A stretch of DNA of 64,000 nucleotides, taken from contig JAJEKV010000018.1 in assembly GCA_021234155.1 (NCBI GenBank), positions 20,447,252 to 20,511,251 on the forward strand, in the 5' to 3' direction. Both the position numbers and the translations under genes were made by a program. The stretch is from Isoetes taiwanensis. Its lineage: Eukaryota > Streptophyta > Lycopodiopsida > Isoetales > Isoetaceae. Below the pieces are notes generated by a model. The model was not told the origin of the DNA. It ran no database searches and saw nothing but the letters and a program-made list of their open reading frames with translations. Positions 23,700 to 36,835 of the stretch are shown here, piece after piece. The first letter of the stretch is position 1, and each line of letters begins with the position of its first letter.

Positions 23700-26600
23700 G
23701 CTAAAAATATTATCATCCCTTAAATGAAGACGGCAAAATCCAAATTATGTACACCTTGTCCATATGGTCACTGTTTTCTGTTTATTTTTGCACTAATATG
23801 ACATATAGTTGTATAAGTCCAAATTTATATCAGGTATAGCAAAGCACAGTCAAGTGTAATTTGCAGCTCTTCATTTTGGAACTCAACACAAACCATAGGC
23901 ATAAAATGAAATTTTGCGTTTCTACTAAGTTTTGTATTTGAGGCCAATGGCTATCATATTCAGTACTTATTTTGATGTTTTTGTATCTTAATTTTGAACA
24001 GTTTTTGGAGCCCTTTATGTCTTAAGTGGGTAGCATTTATGTAGTTGTATCGTTCAACTGGTAAATTCAGGCAGGATATAAAATAGGAAGAGCAAGAGGA
24101 TCGACTAATTGTAAAATTTCTAAAATGGTAGAGATCATCACTTAGGAAGCAAAAAGGATGTATTCTAGCTTAAAAACGGTACAGGCAACAATCACTATTC
24201 AAGTAGTTTAGAATTTTGTCAATTGAAGTTGGATTGAGACCAAGGGAAAGTGACAAGCCTCAAGCTACATATTTTGAAAAACTCGAATGCCCTAAACGTT
24301 CAAGTTGGTTTCAACTTCAAGTATATTGCATGTATAATTTTCATAGGTTTCACCACAGTTAGTTCCAATAAGAAAAAAATGCTTTAACTCGATATTGAGG
24401 CATCAGGCTATTCATCAGGCTATTTTGTTTTTGTACATCAGCAACTCATAAAAATCTTCTTCAAATGGCCTAAAGATGCTCTTATTGATTGCCCTTCATC
24501 GATATTTTGCTACCGAGGATGCTAAGACTCACTTCATCGATATTTTTTGCTCTTGCGTTCCTTGTTTTAATGGCAAATAAGAATATGCTTTTTTTTGTGG
24601 AGTTCCCGATCATTGACGACTTGTATCACATGCTCAAATTCTTGATCTTCTTTGGATAAACCACCTTGCGCCTCAATGCAGGTAAGACTCTTTCTGGTAC
24701 TGTCTTTTCACTCCTCAGAGTCGTGGACATATGGTATTTATATATTTCTTGGACACATGACATTACAAGTTCATGCAGCCGCTCGAATCACAATACGTTG
24801 TTGATATGCAAGTGCTAAGGTATCCTAATACACAAATACAAAGATATGTTACTGATACAAAAGTGCGAAGATCTAATACAAAAATGAAAAAAGTAGAGAG
24901 ACTTGCTCAGGGGTGCATCTAAACGGGGGCATGGTACCACATTTCAAAGCTCCCAACGAGAAGAGATTGAGTCATCTTTGGATTTAACTCTACACGAATG
25001 GCCAGATTTACACAGAACATCACTGCTCAAATGTGAACCCTTGGAAAAATGTTTATTATCATGATATAATGCAATTATCTACCCTGCTAGAGAAGTTACC
25101 TTTCGATGTTGGGCAATTAGTCAATTAATGTGCGAACCTCGAAGACCAGCATAAAACTCACGATATCGTAAAACTCACAACGAGATAGAACATGAAGTTC
25201 ATCTTCTACAAGACCGTGGAGAATAGCAAGTAAACACAATCTTCACGTGGAATATTACTCCGAGAAAGAATGAGAAGGGTGATGATACCTTGGTGAAAAC
25301 TGCTTTAGATGCTTCAAAACAGCTTATAGTAGAGGGTAAAGCATATTAATACCGAGATCTGTGCAATTGGTTTGGTAAATTCAATTCGTCTATTGATGGT
25401 CAACTTGACAGGTTTAAAAAGAGAGTCTTCTTAGCTTCTCTGTAGCAAGGCAAATGTTGGTTATTAAATCAGAGATTTTAACCCTACTAGAGAACACAAG
25501 ATCCAATCATATTTATGCCATTAGGATATATCTCCTGGATTGATTCGTGCCATTGCTTGCATCTGCCTGAGCTCTCATAGATATAGTAAGGTGGCCATGT
25601 CCATTTCCACACACTAAGAGATTCAATTGGCGAGGCTAATGCATCATTCCCTCTAGCTATAAGCTAAGAATGTGCAACTCATTACATCTCAAACTTGAGC
25701 TATACGAATCCAACAATATGTCTAGGCAATAAATTATGACTCAAGCACTCTTACATCATATTGATACCATTAGTACACCATAGCAATGCAACCCTAGATT
25801 AGCACTCTTGGTCTTGCTATGCACCCCAAACTTAAATTATAGAAATTGCACCATACCCTCTGCATCGATGCTCATATTTGGGTATGATTCCTAAAGGTGT
25901 CGTTTCTAGGTCTTGGAACTGATGTTGATGCTCAAGAAGATAAAAACAACTAAATAAAAAACAAGCAAAGACATCCTCGGGCCATCGAAGGCAACCCTTT
26001 GTGCGAAGCACCTTGTTTGGAATAAGTTTTATGCTATTTTATGGGTCGTTTGCATAGTATGGAAATGGAAACATTCGAGGGCGCACATGGGTAGATTTGG
26101 TCGGCAGACAAGTCTTCTATGCATGTCGTTACCGTCAAAAGAAGACCTCATTGTAGGGCAATAAAGTATGGGTTGTTTACTGCAAGAGATATGTTTTTGG
26201 GTCTTGCTGAGAATCCATGGTGAAGGTTGGGCAGAGCAGGTGCCTCAGTTTTGGCTGTTGGGCCTCTAAATTTCACTATTTTAGGGGTTCCGGTGAGTTG
26301 GCCTGAAGGTTCAATTTCTCCGGCCCTGGTTTGTGGTGGCGAAACCATATGGTTTATCCTTCTTAATTTTCTAATTTTTGTGTTGTTCTTTGGTTGGCTA
26401 TATGGCCGCAGTTTGAGTGGAGGCGAAGGAATTTCTTGCTTCAACCAAGATAGATTGTAGCCTGCCAAGCTCATGCCGCAGAGACTAATGCACAGAGAGA
26501 GAATGCAACTACCCAAAAGGATTTTCCACTATATATAAGCTTAGACCAAGCGAAGGATGCAGGCGAATCGAATCAGACCAAGATTGAATCTTTGGATCTG

Positions 26601-27050
26601 GATGGGGTTTTTAGCTTGCAAAATGGTTATTGTGGTTATAGTTATGCTTCTCATGCTTACCTTAAAATGTCGACCCATGGTTCATCATTCTGATCTGTTG
26701 GCCTACAGGGCAGTTTGACGGATCATCTACGGTTGTCTCTAGTGAGGGCAGTTGCGACCATGGTTTTGTAAAAACTGTATGTTTATTATGGCAATGCTCT
26801 TTTTAGACCATATATCCAATTAAGACTGTAGAAAATGTCATGTCATTTTTTTGGCAAAATGTTAATAGCTGTCGATCTGGCACAATGCCAAGAATATGCT
26901 ACCCACCAATGGCTGACAGCCAACTTTGGCAAGAAAAAACCCATAAACATGATAAAAGACCAAGAAATAAAAACATAAAATGTCTTGATGAAACGCTTAA
27001 GGTATGGTAATTTGACTTCTGAAATGTAAACCAACGTGCTACACTTTGAC
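23700..27050. other. No recognised gene
   Basis: Mostly AT-rich unique-looking sequence. A 77-codon ORF (26227-26460) and an opposite 122-codon ORF over the same DNA have no recognisable motif. A short dispersed repeat (GGGCCATCGAAGGCAACCC at about 25980) has a relative near 37410. Confidence 0.45.
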
Positions 27051-27054
27051 AGCA

Positions 27055-27190
27055 TTTTTATTGCCCCGGTTTTTCCCTCGAAAACCTTTCGAGGCAAGGT
27101 TTTTTTTACTCGGACAATAAGAAATCTGTTGCACTCCTTCATTGGATCCCATAGGCCGATTGCTCTCCATGGACGATGTACTTTTTGGTT
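27055..27190 (+). mobile_element. LINE-A-type 3' end, solitary
   Basis: GGTTTTTCCCTCGAAAACC overlaps AAAACCTTTCGAGGC, which runs on into AAGGTTTT. GGATCCCATAGGCCGATTG and CCATGGACG follow, as in the full LINE copies. No coding part is attached, so this is either an extremely truncated insertion or a SINE borrowing the LINE tail. Confidence 0.65.
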
Positions 27191-27234
27191 TAAAATATGA
27201 CTTTCCCAAGTTTGCGACTATCGACTTATGCAAC

Positions 27235-28450
27235 TAAACACTAACCCTATATCCTAATCCTAAGCTATGGCATGGCCTATATGCCACCTATATGTGACAT
27301 GGCCATCTATGCCATGTCACCTCATATAGCTATATAAGTTATCATATGTTTTTCTTTCCTATTTACTTCAACCTATTTGAGCACCACCTTCTCACCACAC
27401 AAATATGGTATGAGAGCCTTCTCTATGAGAGAGGAAAGAGGAGACGGAAAGTGAAACTCTTCAGATTTACAATGTTTTCAAGACTTTGGGTTCAACTCGG
27501 ATTTATAAGAGGCTTTTTCACAGTAAATTTGGGTGCCAACAGATGGGTATTATGGAAGAATTTTTTGTGAAGCAGATTTACCCTCGAATAAGGTAAATTG
27601 TCATTCGTTTTGTGTTGGATGTGATAGCCATTAGATCTATTCAAAAAGAGTGGGATTCATGATGAGTCTAGTGTAAGATATTAGATTTGATAAATCTGTG
27701 TCAAAACAGAGCTTGACTTGATGACTTTGGGTTAGATTTGAAGGAATTGGGCTAGTTTAGTGGATTATCAACTTGTTGGGTCTTGAGGTTTTTCTAGATT
27801 GAGTAAATCTGTATATCTCTAAACTAGATTTGGTTCTAACTCATCTGATTTGCTAGATTATAGTCACATTGTGAGATCCATGGAAATTGGATCTGAAACC
27901 TCAATTTTAAGGCTGGAAAGCATTCTTTAAGGTTTACCTTGATTATGAAACTCAAAGTTTTTACCAGACTAGAACCCCGCAAATAATGCTAAATCTACCC
28001 TGCTAATCGAGTCTGCTCTTGATCGTAATGCCATGTATTCTTGATATTTGAAGATGGCTTGTTATCTTTACTACTTCTGAAGGAGCTTGGGATTATTTAG
28101 AACAAACATATGCATTGAAAGGATTAGAAAGACTAAAGCATTTTAAATAGCAAATGAAGAACCTCACCATCGAAGAATGCACTTGAGCCTCAAATTATAT
28201 TCAGAAGCTTCGGGCTCTTAAGGAGGAAGATATTTCTAAGAAGGTAAGTTAAAAGATGAAGATATTATACTCATCATGCTATCTACTATAGAAGTGTCTT
28301 ATCCACAACAAATGGTGTGTATTCAAACCCAAAAGGGAGTTGCTTGGTCCTTTCATGATCTTCCAAGTGTATTATTAGGGATAGAATTGAAACATTCTAG
28401 AATTTTTGCTATTTAACAATTGAATTATGCTCAATCATAAGGATAAAGGC
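27235..28450 (+). mobile_element. Ty1/copia LTR retrotransposon remnant (LTR end, primer site, gag)
   Basis: A primer-binding site TGGTATGAGAGCC (27406-27418) is one base off the usual plant copia site for initiator tRNA-Met. It follows a probable 5' LTR ending in CACACA and containing a CTATATAAG TATA-like box near 27330. Downstream, 28085-28330 reads as copia gag (UBN2 type): AWDYLEQTYALKGLERLKHF, then YIQKLRALKEED and DEDIILIMLS, with in-frame stops. No protease, integrase, RT or 3' LTR was found, so it is a truncated and decayed element. Confidence 0.7.
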
Positions 28451-28724
28451 AAGAATGCGGCATACAATTCCAAATAAATGTGTGGATATGGTTCAATAAA
28501 TTGTCAAAAAAGGAATCTTTTAACCATGGACTATAAAGTTAGACATCCCACTTTTTGTTATGCATTGCATCTACATATATAATATATGATGCAGATAATA
28601 TGCCTGAACAATCAAAAGGAACTATATTATGTCAAGTTACTACTTGGAGTAAAAAAACTTAATAGATTTAAAATGATGGTAGCCTACGCTAGCATGTTAT
28701 GACAATCAAATATCAAATTTGAGC

Positions 28725-29043
28725 CTTATCACCTTGGGAATGATCAAATTTGAGCTTTTATCACCTTGGGAAGGGCCTTTATCACCTCGGGTCTAGCAAT
28801 CCCTTATCACCTTGGGTGTTTCTTCTACAAATCCATGATATATTTAAGTCCCATTAGGGTTCATCGTATCTTGTGGAAGGTAATGGGCATTGCATTCTAT
28901 AAGTATGCTGAAGATAAAATTTCGAGCCATGATACACGAGTAGAATAGAGAAATGTTCCCAAAGAAAGAATCAAATAAATTTTCGAGCCGTGATCAACTT
29001 CATACACATAAAAGAATCAGATAAAGTTTTGAGCAGTGATCAA
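28725..29043. repeat. Two short irregular repeat clusters
   Basis: TTATCACC(T/C)(T/C)GGG occurs four times near 28727-28815 at uneven spacing. Then a TTTTCGAGCC(A/G)TGAT-like unit recurs three times near 28917, 28978 and 29024. They look like local slippage products. Confidence 0.65.
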
Positions 29044-29670
29044 ATTCCACACACAGGATGTTGGAAAAGAGAAATGATCCATGCGGGCTTGGTGGCCGCG
29101 ATAAATTCTGCGTACTTCATACGCATTATAAGACAACTTAAGTATTTAGAGCTCATCTTATCCTCAAGAGATTTCATGCACAAGATAGTTGGCAATATCC
29201 AATCGATGCTCTTAACAGATACAGCTGGTTTTTCCAATTAATTTACGTCAAATCTATAGTGTTGAGATGCCATACAAGCATCAGAGCAAAGGTGGAAAGT
29301 CCTTGAGCATTAGGAAAACATTCTTCAGATCCACAATATTAGAAAACACCGCCAAACATACAAGAGATGATGAATGACATCAACTAGGTCAGAACCTCTA
29401 ACATCAGCAGAACACATGAGCAGTCCATTCTTTATACGAGACTCTGCATCTTTTGAGATTTAACTGCATGCATACATAACGCACACATTGAAAAAATTCT
29501 GATTTTATTGAGGTCTTTTATACATATGCGCTATTCATCCCATGAATACCTCGAAGATCCTTTCTTTATTACAGGCCTCCCATTCAAAGGCATTGTTTTG
29601 GAACAGGGAATATAATGTTGCCTCTTATTTCTTAGATAAGAGAAGATGGTTATTCCAAGAAACTAAAATC

Positions 29671-30583
29671 TTAATAACGTCCTGCAAAGGAACCATTGGC
29701 ACGCTGTTCATCCCATCGTTCGATCTACAGAGACAGGATGCATTATACATCATAGACAGTAATCAACACATACAAATCCAGTTATATATGCAATTTCATG
29801 GCTTACCCATTCCAATGGACAAAGTGAATAATAATATTTCCGATACTTATCACATTCTGGTGCTCCTTCACCTTTGTCTTTCATGCACCTACAAAGTAAT
29901 AGCAAAAAACAAAAGATTATTGCGTTAACACAATTTAAACAAAAGCCACTTACTTATGATACTCATTGTAGCGAGTAAAGCAATGTTTAGCTTGGTTAGT
30001 GGTAGGAAAACGCCAGTCTGGTGGAGCTGTCTTCACATCATCAACCTGAGGCATTCATTTAAGTGAGCAATATGCGTCCGTTTCTTTAACCTCATTTCTT
30101 CAATTACATGTTCTCGATATTTTACTAAAAACATCTTGTAGCTAAAATATCTCCTACCATTTTTGCCTACGAACTTAATACATTTGTCAAGTTCAATGCA
30201 ATCAAGTAAAGCCGTATTTAAAGAATTCCATTCCGAAATTCTTATATGGGACGAGATTAATCTCACCGTTATCCTGCGAACAATACTAGTTTCTTCAGCT
30301 TCAGCTGTTTCAACCCCCGTTGATATTTCTTGAGCCGTTTCTTTTACATGAGAGCCCTGCTCCTGGATCTGTAATTCCCCTTCACCATATCAAAAAGGTA
30401 CTATGAAACGACAAAATCTAATTTGACACCAACCGTAAATCTAATTTGACACTAACCCTAAATATTGTAAAACCTAGTTCAAATAAGGCATGAGAACTCA
30501 GAGACCTCAGGATGGGACTTTGCTGGAGCCTGCTCTGCAACTACGGGAGATTCCGCCATCGCCACAGATCCCCCGTTGCCCAT
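29671..30583 (-). CDS. COX6B: Cytochrome c oxidase subunit 6b (COX6b), 135 residues
   Basis: COX6b sits on the intermembrane-space side of mitochondrial complex IV. Five exons on the minus strand: 30583-30506, 30368-30267, 30045-29954, 29888-29807, 29724-29671. Together they give 408 bp, every intron is GT-AG and the phases agree. The protein starts MGNGGSVAMAESP and has an acidic N-terminal extension typical of the long plant form. The core TAPPDWRFPTTNQAKHCFTR follows. A CX9C pair (C82, C92) and a CX10C pair (C103, C114) form the twin disulfide hairpin. It ends WDEQRANGSFAGRY. All key residues are present, so it looks functional. The start is the first Met of exon 1, with a second in-frame Met at codon 9. 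Confidence 0.93.
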
Positions 30584-31003
30584 CCTTAGCTGAGAATGCG
30601 AGCAAGAAAAAACCTAAACTTTTATGTCAAGGCCAAATAGTCTTCTATGTTCCGCACATATTTTATTGAAAAACAAGGCTAAGGCATCAATGGGTTAGCA
30701 CGATGCATTTTATTGGCTCCCGATTTAGGCTTGGATTCCAGAGGGGGTATTGAAGGTTATTTCACGAGTTGAATACCCCCTTCCACAAGTTGATATTAGA
30801 CACCTGGAATACCTTCAAGATGGAAAAACTCCTTTGTCAGAACTGCAATCCCGAAAAAATGGGGATACTAGACTCGTCTAACTCACGCTTAAATTCACGG
30901 TGCTATTCTACAAGTCGAATATCGCAAGGGGGTATTAGACTCGTCTAAACTAACTTCGTGTATTGTGCAAGTCAAATATCTCTTTGGCAAGTCAAATACC
31001 CCT

Positions 31004-31150
31004 TCTGTTTTTGGGTTGCCCCTAGAGGAGCAAACCCTCGCTCAGGTGAGTTTTTGGCATATTTCAGGTATATGCTAGTATATGCCCAAAATATTCTAGA
31101 AACCACTTCGGACTTGCTATTGCCCTTAAACTGTCAGTTACTCCTATTGT
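31004..31150. repeat. Dispersed repeat, copy 2 (GGGTTGCCC family)
   Basis: Same order of blocks as 22535-22690: TTTTTGGGTTGCCC, then GGCATAT, TATATGCTAG and TTAAACTGTCAG. Confidence 0.55.
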
Positions 31151-31650
31151 ATGCTCAAAGCGGGCTATATGACTATTACAGATAAAGTTTAATGATGAAG
31201 GTGAAGAAAAAAGATTTAAGCCCAGGTATTCAGATGAGTTCCTTTATGAAGTCTATCCGGCCTTCCGAGGGCCATGGAAGTCGGAGCAAGTGTATTGTGA
31301 CAATTAGTTTTTTATGCTTTCTCCACTTCCTTTCCTTGGTTTCTATCTTTGGTCCATTCTGTAGCGAGAAATAGACATTCTTCTGGCTTGCAATAACCTT
31401 CACCAAACCCTGGATTTCCATTCTAATGTAGAGGGAGACATAATGATTACAAGACCCTGAGAGAGCTATCACTCATAAACAGTGCAATGCTAAGTGTGAT
31501 AGACTGAAGCTTTACTGAGATGGATTATGAAGAGCAAACAACTTGTCAGCTTGTGTTATATAAAATGTGGATGGGAGATTTCAAATCACTTATTATAAAG
31601 ATGGGAATGATAATACATATGGGCCTGCTGCACACAAGGAACGACAGGGA

Positions 31651-32447
31651 AGAAGACACAATCATCTTCCAAATATCATTATTTTGTTCTTTTTGGGCAT
31701 TCCAAGCATGTCAAACTTCTAAAGAAAACATTTTCCTTCAAGAAGTAGAAGGACATTACCTCCATAATTGAATGCCTTCAACTTTGTACTTTGTGCAGGC
31801 TATTGCAGCTCAATATAATTGAACCTTTAGATATCACATCAGGAGGGACGATAAATGCTAACCTTAAACGTCCTAAATCCAGATAACATAAATCTTTATG
31901 ATAAATTCCATGGATATGTACTGCAACCACAATGAATTGAGTACTTACCTGCTTGGGGTTGTGCATAGGGAGACTTATGTCCTGTATGTCACTTGCCTAG
32001 TCTTCAAGATTCTATCAAATGTCACACTTTTGTCTTTTCACATCTGCAGAGAAGAAGACACAATTATCTTCCAAATGTCATTATTTTGTTCTTTTTGGGC
32101 ATTCCAAGCATGTCAAACTTCTAAAGAAAACATTTTCCTACAAGAAGTAGAAGGGCATTACCTCCATAATTGAATGCCTTCAACTTTGTACTTTGTGCAG
32201 GCTATTGCAGCTCAATATAATTGAATCTTTAGATATCACATCAGGAGGGACGATAAATGCTAACCTTAAACGTCCTAAATCCAGATAACATAAATCTTTA
32301 TGATAAATTCCATGGATATGTACTGCAACCACAATGAATTGAGTACTTACCTGCTTGGGGTTGTGCATAGGAAGACTTATGTCCTGTATGTCACGTGCCT
32401 AGTCTTCAAGATTCTATCAAATGTCACACTTTTGTCTTTTCACATCT
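31651..32447. repeat. 402-bp tandem duplication
   Basis: 31651-32046 and 32053-32447 match at a constant 402-bp offset with only a handful of differences, so about 98% identity by eye. Two small ORFs appear twice because of it; neither is recognisable as a gene. Confidence 0.95.
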
Positions 32448-32636
32448 TTTATTCTTCATAGATTCTCCACGCTATACCACCCCAATTTACAACCATATCC
32501 TGCACATCTGAAAACTGAATGACAAAGGCATAAATGTCTAGAAATGTTTAACCAAAAGCAAGCACGAATCTGATTGCAGTCTCAAGTAAGCAACTTGCAT
32601 GTTTTAAAAAGCTCCTTGCTATGATATAGTATGTCA

Positions 32637-34035
32637 GATACACATTGTGTCAAAAACTGCAGTAGATTGCCAAAGTTTGCCATAAATATTTTTATGGGCA
32701 TCCACAATGGCAACATCTTGGTCATGTCCGCATTTTATCACTTTTGAGTGGATGGCAATGCCCTGTGCTAGAAATTCTGAGGCTCCACATTCATCAAATG
32801 TGATTGTATCTCGCATTGCACCTGCTTGGCGCAACTTTTGAGAGAGATGGAGGAAGGAAGGAAGAGGGCAACTCTTTTATGTCCATTTTGTGCATATGCT
32901 ATAACTATGGCATCCGTATAGCATTTTGGTAAATCATTAAAGACCAAAGATGCATATGCTATGCTTCTGCATCGTCCATACATATCAAGAAATGAACACC
33001 CTAACATAGCATCAGGAATCATTTCTCTATCAATGATGCATGAATGGATAAACATGCCCTTTGTGTGGTATTCAAATTTCCCCCACACCATAAGAATGCT
33101 ACAAAAGGTTATCTTGTCAGGCTCTATGCCTTGCAAAAGCAAGTTCCTAAATAATTGGAAGACATCTTCAGCATGCTCATGTAACACATAGGTTGCAATA
33201 ATAGCATTCCAAGTTGCTAAGTCCATTTCAAGCATATTCTCAAATACTACATCTGCATAATTCAAACTTCCACATCTCCCATATATACCAACAAGAGCAC
33301 TCTGTACAAAATTATCTTAGCCTAATGCTGCCTTGATAATTCCCGAGTGAACTGGTTTGCCATTTGCTAGTGAACAAGGACTATCAAATGCAGTAAGAAT
33401 AGTTGCAAAAAGGTATCTTATTTGGCTTTATGCAAGTCAATTTTAGATGCCTGAAAAGTTTGATGGCCTTATCTCCTTGCTCTTGTTGGATGTATGCAGC
33501 AATGACTGCTATCCAGGTAACCACATCCTGGACATTCATCCTCTCGGATACATTAGCCATGTTCTCGAGATTGCCGCACGTTTCATACATGGTTATAATA
33601 GCATTAGCTAGTACAACATCATAATCATATTCACTTTCTCTAATGCAAGTATGGATTACCTTGCTATGGCATAGAGCTGTTGGTTGAATACATAATTTGA
33701 GAATAGTGATAAAGGTGTTTCTATTGGGCCTCAAATTTCCCTGTTGCATTTTCTCGACAAGTTGAACAGCCTCCCTTAGGATGCCCCGCTTGGGAATAAG
33801 TTGCAATCATACTATTCCAAGATACCATATTCTGTATACAACCCATTTCATTAATAACTTCTTGTGCATTTTCACGCTCCCACATTTGGCATACATTCCC
33901 ATGCAGGTGCATTTCGCTCCCCAGGAATCTCGTGTTCGTCATCAACTTTTGATTCCTTTTGTCAGGGTAAGATTTAAGATTTTCTGTTATGATTAAAAAG
34001 CATTGTTCTAGCAAATCCACCATAAAAGTATACAA
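32637..34035 (-). pseudogene. PLS-type pentatricopeptide repeat (PPR) gene, decayed
   Basis: PPR proteins bind organelle RNA and PLS types often direct C-to-U editing. On the minus strand successive repeats can be read: NMVSWNSMIATYSQAGH near 33830, LRPNRNTFITILKLC near 33720, VVTWIAVIAAYIQQEQGDKA near 33490, then DLATWNAIIATYVLHEHAED near 33200. IEPDKITFCSILM and AQGIAIHSKVIKCGHDQDVA near 32730 follow. A frameshift near 33785, another break near 33400 and a stop near 33320 destroy the frame. No E/DYW domain is seen. Introns are not evident. Confidence 0.85.
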
Positions 34036-34889
34036 AAACTCAAAAGGATTCTGCCCATATGCTTCAATATGCGGCAGGTGAATCTATTCACACATTTATA
34101 GTCCATGCCACTTGTCCAATATTGTGGGCACTTATCTTGTTGATGCATATGATTTTTTCGGTTGCTTAAGAGACATAGATGAGGTAGTTAGAATCTTAAA
34201 TTGTTTCTTAAACTGTTTTGAGGTTGCACTCCTTACAATGCTCAAGGGTTGCACCTTTGGCAAAAGATATTTCAAGAGGTAAAATGGTTCATGCTTGTCC
34301 GAATAGAGGTGCATGTCAGCCACGTTTTCTTGGCGATGTCTCTTCTCAACATGTATAAATTGAAGATGGACAGTATCTCACAATTTTAAAGAAAAAGATT
34401 TAAAATCCTCAGTGGATTATCTTTTCTGTCATGACCTATGTAATCCATTGAACTGGTCTTCATGCAAACTTTGGTGCTTATATTTGTGAATTTAATTACA
34501 CCATCTGTGACCCAAGATGGGTTTGGAATTGCAGCAGGTGCATTGCGCATATTATGGATATTTGCAGATTTGTCTAGATGGTAGGATATTTGCAAATCAC
34601 TGTTGCATATATGTGCCTTGCAAAATAATCTACATTCTGAAACGAAGTAAGCAAGATGCATTAGCCTTGAAGAAGCATGTAGGGTGTTTGTGAGATTGTC
34701 AAATGGTGATCTGGTGTCATAGACTGCGGTGATTGCATGTCATGCCATGCATGGTGAGGATCTTGCTTGAAGAGCTTCGAAAGAATGCAGACAGAAAAAA
34801 GTAAAATGAAATTACATTACTTAGCAATTATGAAAGCATATGCTCATTTAAAAGCCATAGAACATGGCTTCATTACCAGTGGGCTCTAA

Positions 34890-35035
34890 TTAGAACTCAT
34901 GTTGGAAAGAACTTTAGTGGATATGTATGCAAAATTAGTGGCATGGAAAGCATTTGAACAACTGCCTGGTTCCTATGTGGTTACAGTGATAGTAGCATAT
35001 GTCCAGCATATGGAAGGTATTGTCACTTAATGGCA
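34890..35035 (+). pseudogene. PPR relic on the opposite strand
   Basis: A short stretch reads LVDMYAKL, then AWKAFEQLP and VVTVIVAYVQHMEG, which is PPR-like. It lies opposite in orientation to the larger PPR pseudogene, so a second insertion or an inversion is likely. Confidence 0.5.
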
Positions 35036-36300
35036 TACCTTGAGAAGTTTTATTTGATGGATAAATCCAGATGTGTCATTGTGAAAGGTGTAAATGGTCA
35101 CATAGCTTCTAATTCATGCAGTATAATCTTCTGATTCAGTCCATATCCAACCATATTAGGTTTAGGACTGGAAGGCATAATCCATGTTGCAATCACTACT
35201 GAATGTCCATCATAATCTCCATGTGTCCAATGCACTTGCATCACAACAACATCCACTTTATATCAATATTTGTTAGTCTTGTGATCATAATCTGAAGCCC
35301 GAATTCTAAAGAATAGCCTTCTATGGAGCATTGAGCTCATTACTGAAGCTGTTAGACATTAGGCTATCTACATGGACGTCATCACTGGTTTGGAACCTTC
35401 TTGCATATCTGAAGGCAATCTAGCTCCAGCTCGTGATGGTAAAAGGAGATCCAGCACCACATTTATTTGTTCCTCAATGCATTTATTTATTTATTTACAG
35501 AAGATTGAAAGGCAGCTAGATATTGTTATATGTGGCTCTTCTAGTTGTCTGATTCTTTAGCATGCCATGCCAAGTTCATTCTTTGAGTCATGATGTCTTG
35601 ACAGTTACATGGTGATCTAGAATACAGATGAATTATAATGGAAAGCATATAGTCTGTACATGCTATATGTCACGGATTACAAAGATAAGATACGTGGAAT
35701 GTTTATGCCAAGAACAATGTAACAAAGCTGATATAAAGCAATAAATTTGTGTATGTGGAACATTTATGCCATGAACGTAGATAAGAATCTACAACGTGGC
35801 AAACAGGCTCATAATATATAAAACAATAAATCCAAAATTTGAACTGTGCATGATGTGTAGTTAAATATAATAACCTTCTGCTATAGCAAGCTACCTGACT
35901 TGAGATAGACTATCTTATCATACTCGGGATCATACTGGGATTTAAAAGACTTGCGCCCCATTCAGTAAAGGTCATGGCGTTGAATCTTCAATCGACATGG
36001 TTTTCAAGCAAGAAATATTGCAGTATAGTGTTTCAAATTGCTGCTTGACAGAACCAGCAATGTTGTGTATCGGATTTTATATATCCTAGAGTCTTGAATT
36101 TTGCATATGAACTCTGTTGTTTTTCTTCGGACATAACAAAAAGCTCAACTGGATTTCTTGTTTTTAAATCGGAATTTGGAGAGTCCAGCCCTTCCTGTTT
36201 TTCTATGCCTGCTACCAAGAGAGCTTTAGTTTATGATAACAAAACCCACTCCTTCATTTGTATATACAAAAAAAAAGGGTTAGGCAAAAAGGTGTACGTG
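35036..36300. other. No recognised feature
   Basis: AT-rich sequence. ORFs at 35372-35560 and 36033-36218 have no recognisable motif. Confidence 0.5.
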
Positions 36301-36835
36301 CTTAAAAGCAATGTTGTTAAGTACGTCAAAATCCGTACGTTTAAAAAACGTTTTTTAAGATTTTTTGAAGATTTTTAAAATTTTTGGAAAAAATCTTTAA
36401 AAACGTGTTTCAAATAAAATACGTTAAAAATCTTTAAAATCCTTAAAAATCTTTAATCCAAATATATGATATTCTTGAACTTATTTATTCCCACATATAA
36501 AATTCTTACATTTCTTAACCTCTATATAATGTTTTCCTGAACTTTCTTAAGCGTTGCATTGCAAAACAGCTATGATATCTTTGTACTTGAACTTAATATT
36601 TTCTAATAGCAGTATAAGCTCCTGATTCACTTGTCGGCATGCTACATCTTGTAACTTCTAGCAAAAATGTGCATTCTAATAGTAGCAAATATGTCCAATA
36701 AAGCAGTGCAAAGAATGTGCAATTTTTTTTATTTTTGGCCTTACCAAATCATAAAAATCCTTTAACAAACGTGAGGATTTTTATAAAGGTACTTTAAAAA
36801 TAAAAAACGGGTTTTTTAACAACATTGCTTAAAAG
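36301..36835. mobile_element. hAT-type MITE with 8-bp target duplications
   Basis: The element is 36309-36827 (519 bp). Its ends are perfect 12-bp inverted repeats, CAATGTTGTTAA and TTAACAACATTG. It is flanked by identical 8-bp copies of CTTAAAAG (36301-36308 and 36828-36835). The 8-bp duplication and CA…TG ends are those of hAT transposons. The interior is A/T-rich with no coding capacity. Confidence 0.9.

Noticed and set aside
26148-26516. 122-codon ORF (minus) and overlapping 77-codon ORF (plus)
   Set aside because: No recognisable motif, no splice context, and they overlap each other; probably chance.
30033-30266. 77-codon minus-strand ORF inside the COX6b locus
   Set aside because: It lies within an intron of COX6b (30266-30046) that splices cleanly.
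31778-32368. Duplicated 62-codon minus-strand ORFs
   Set aside because: They occur twice only because of the 402-bp tandem duplication, and no family is recognised.
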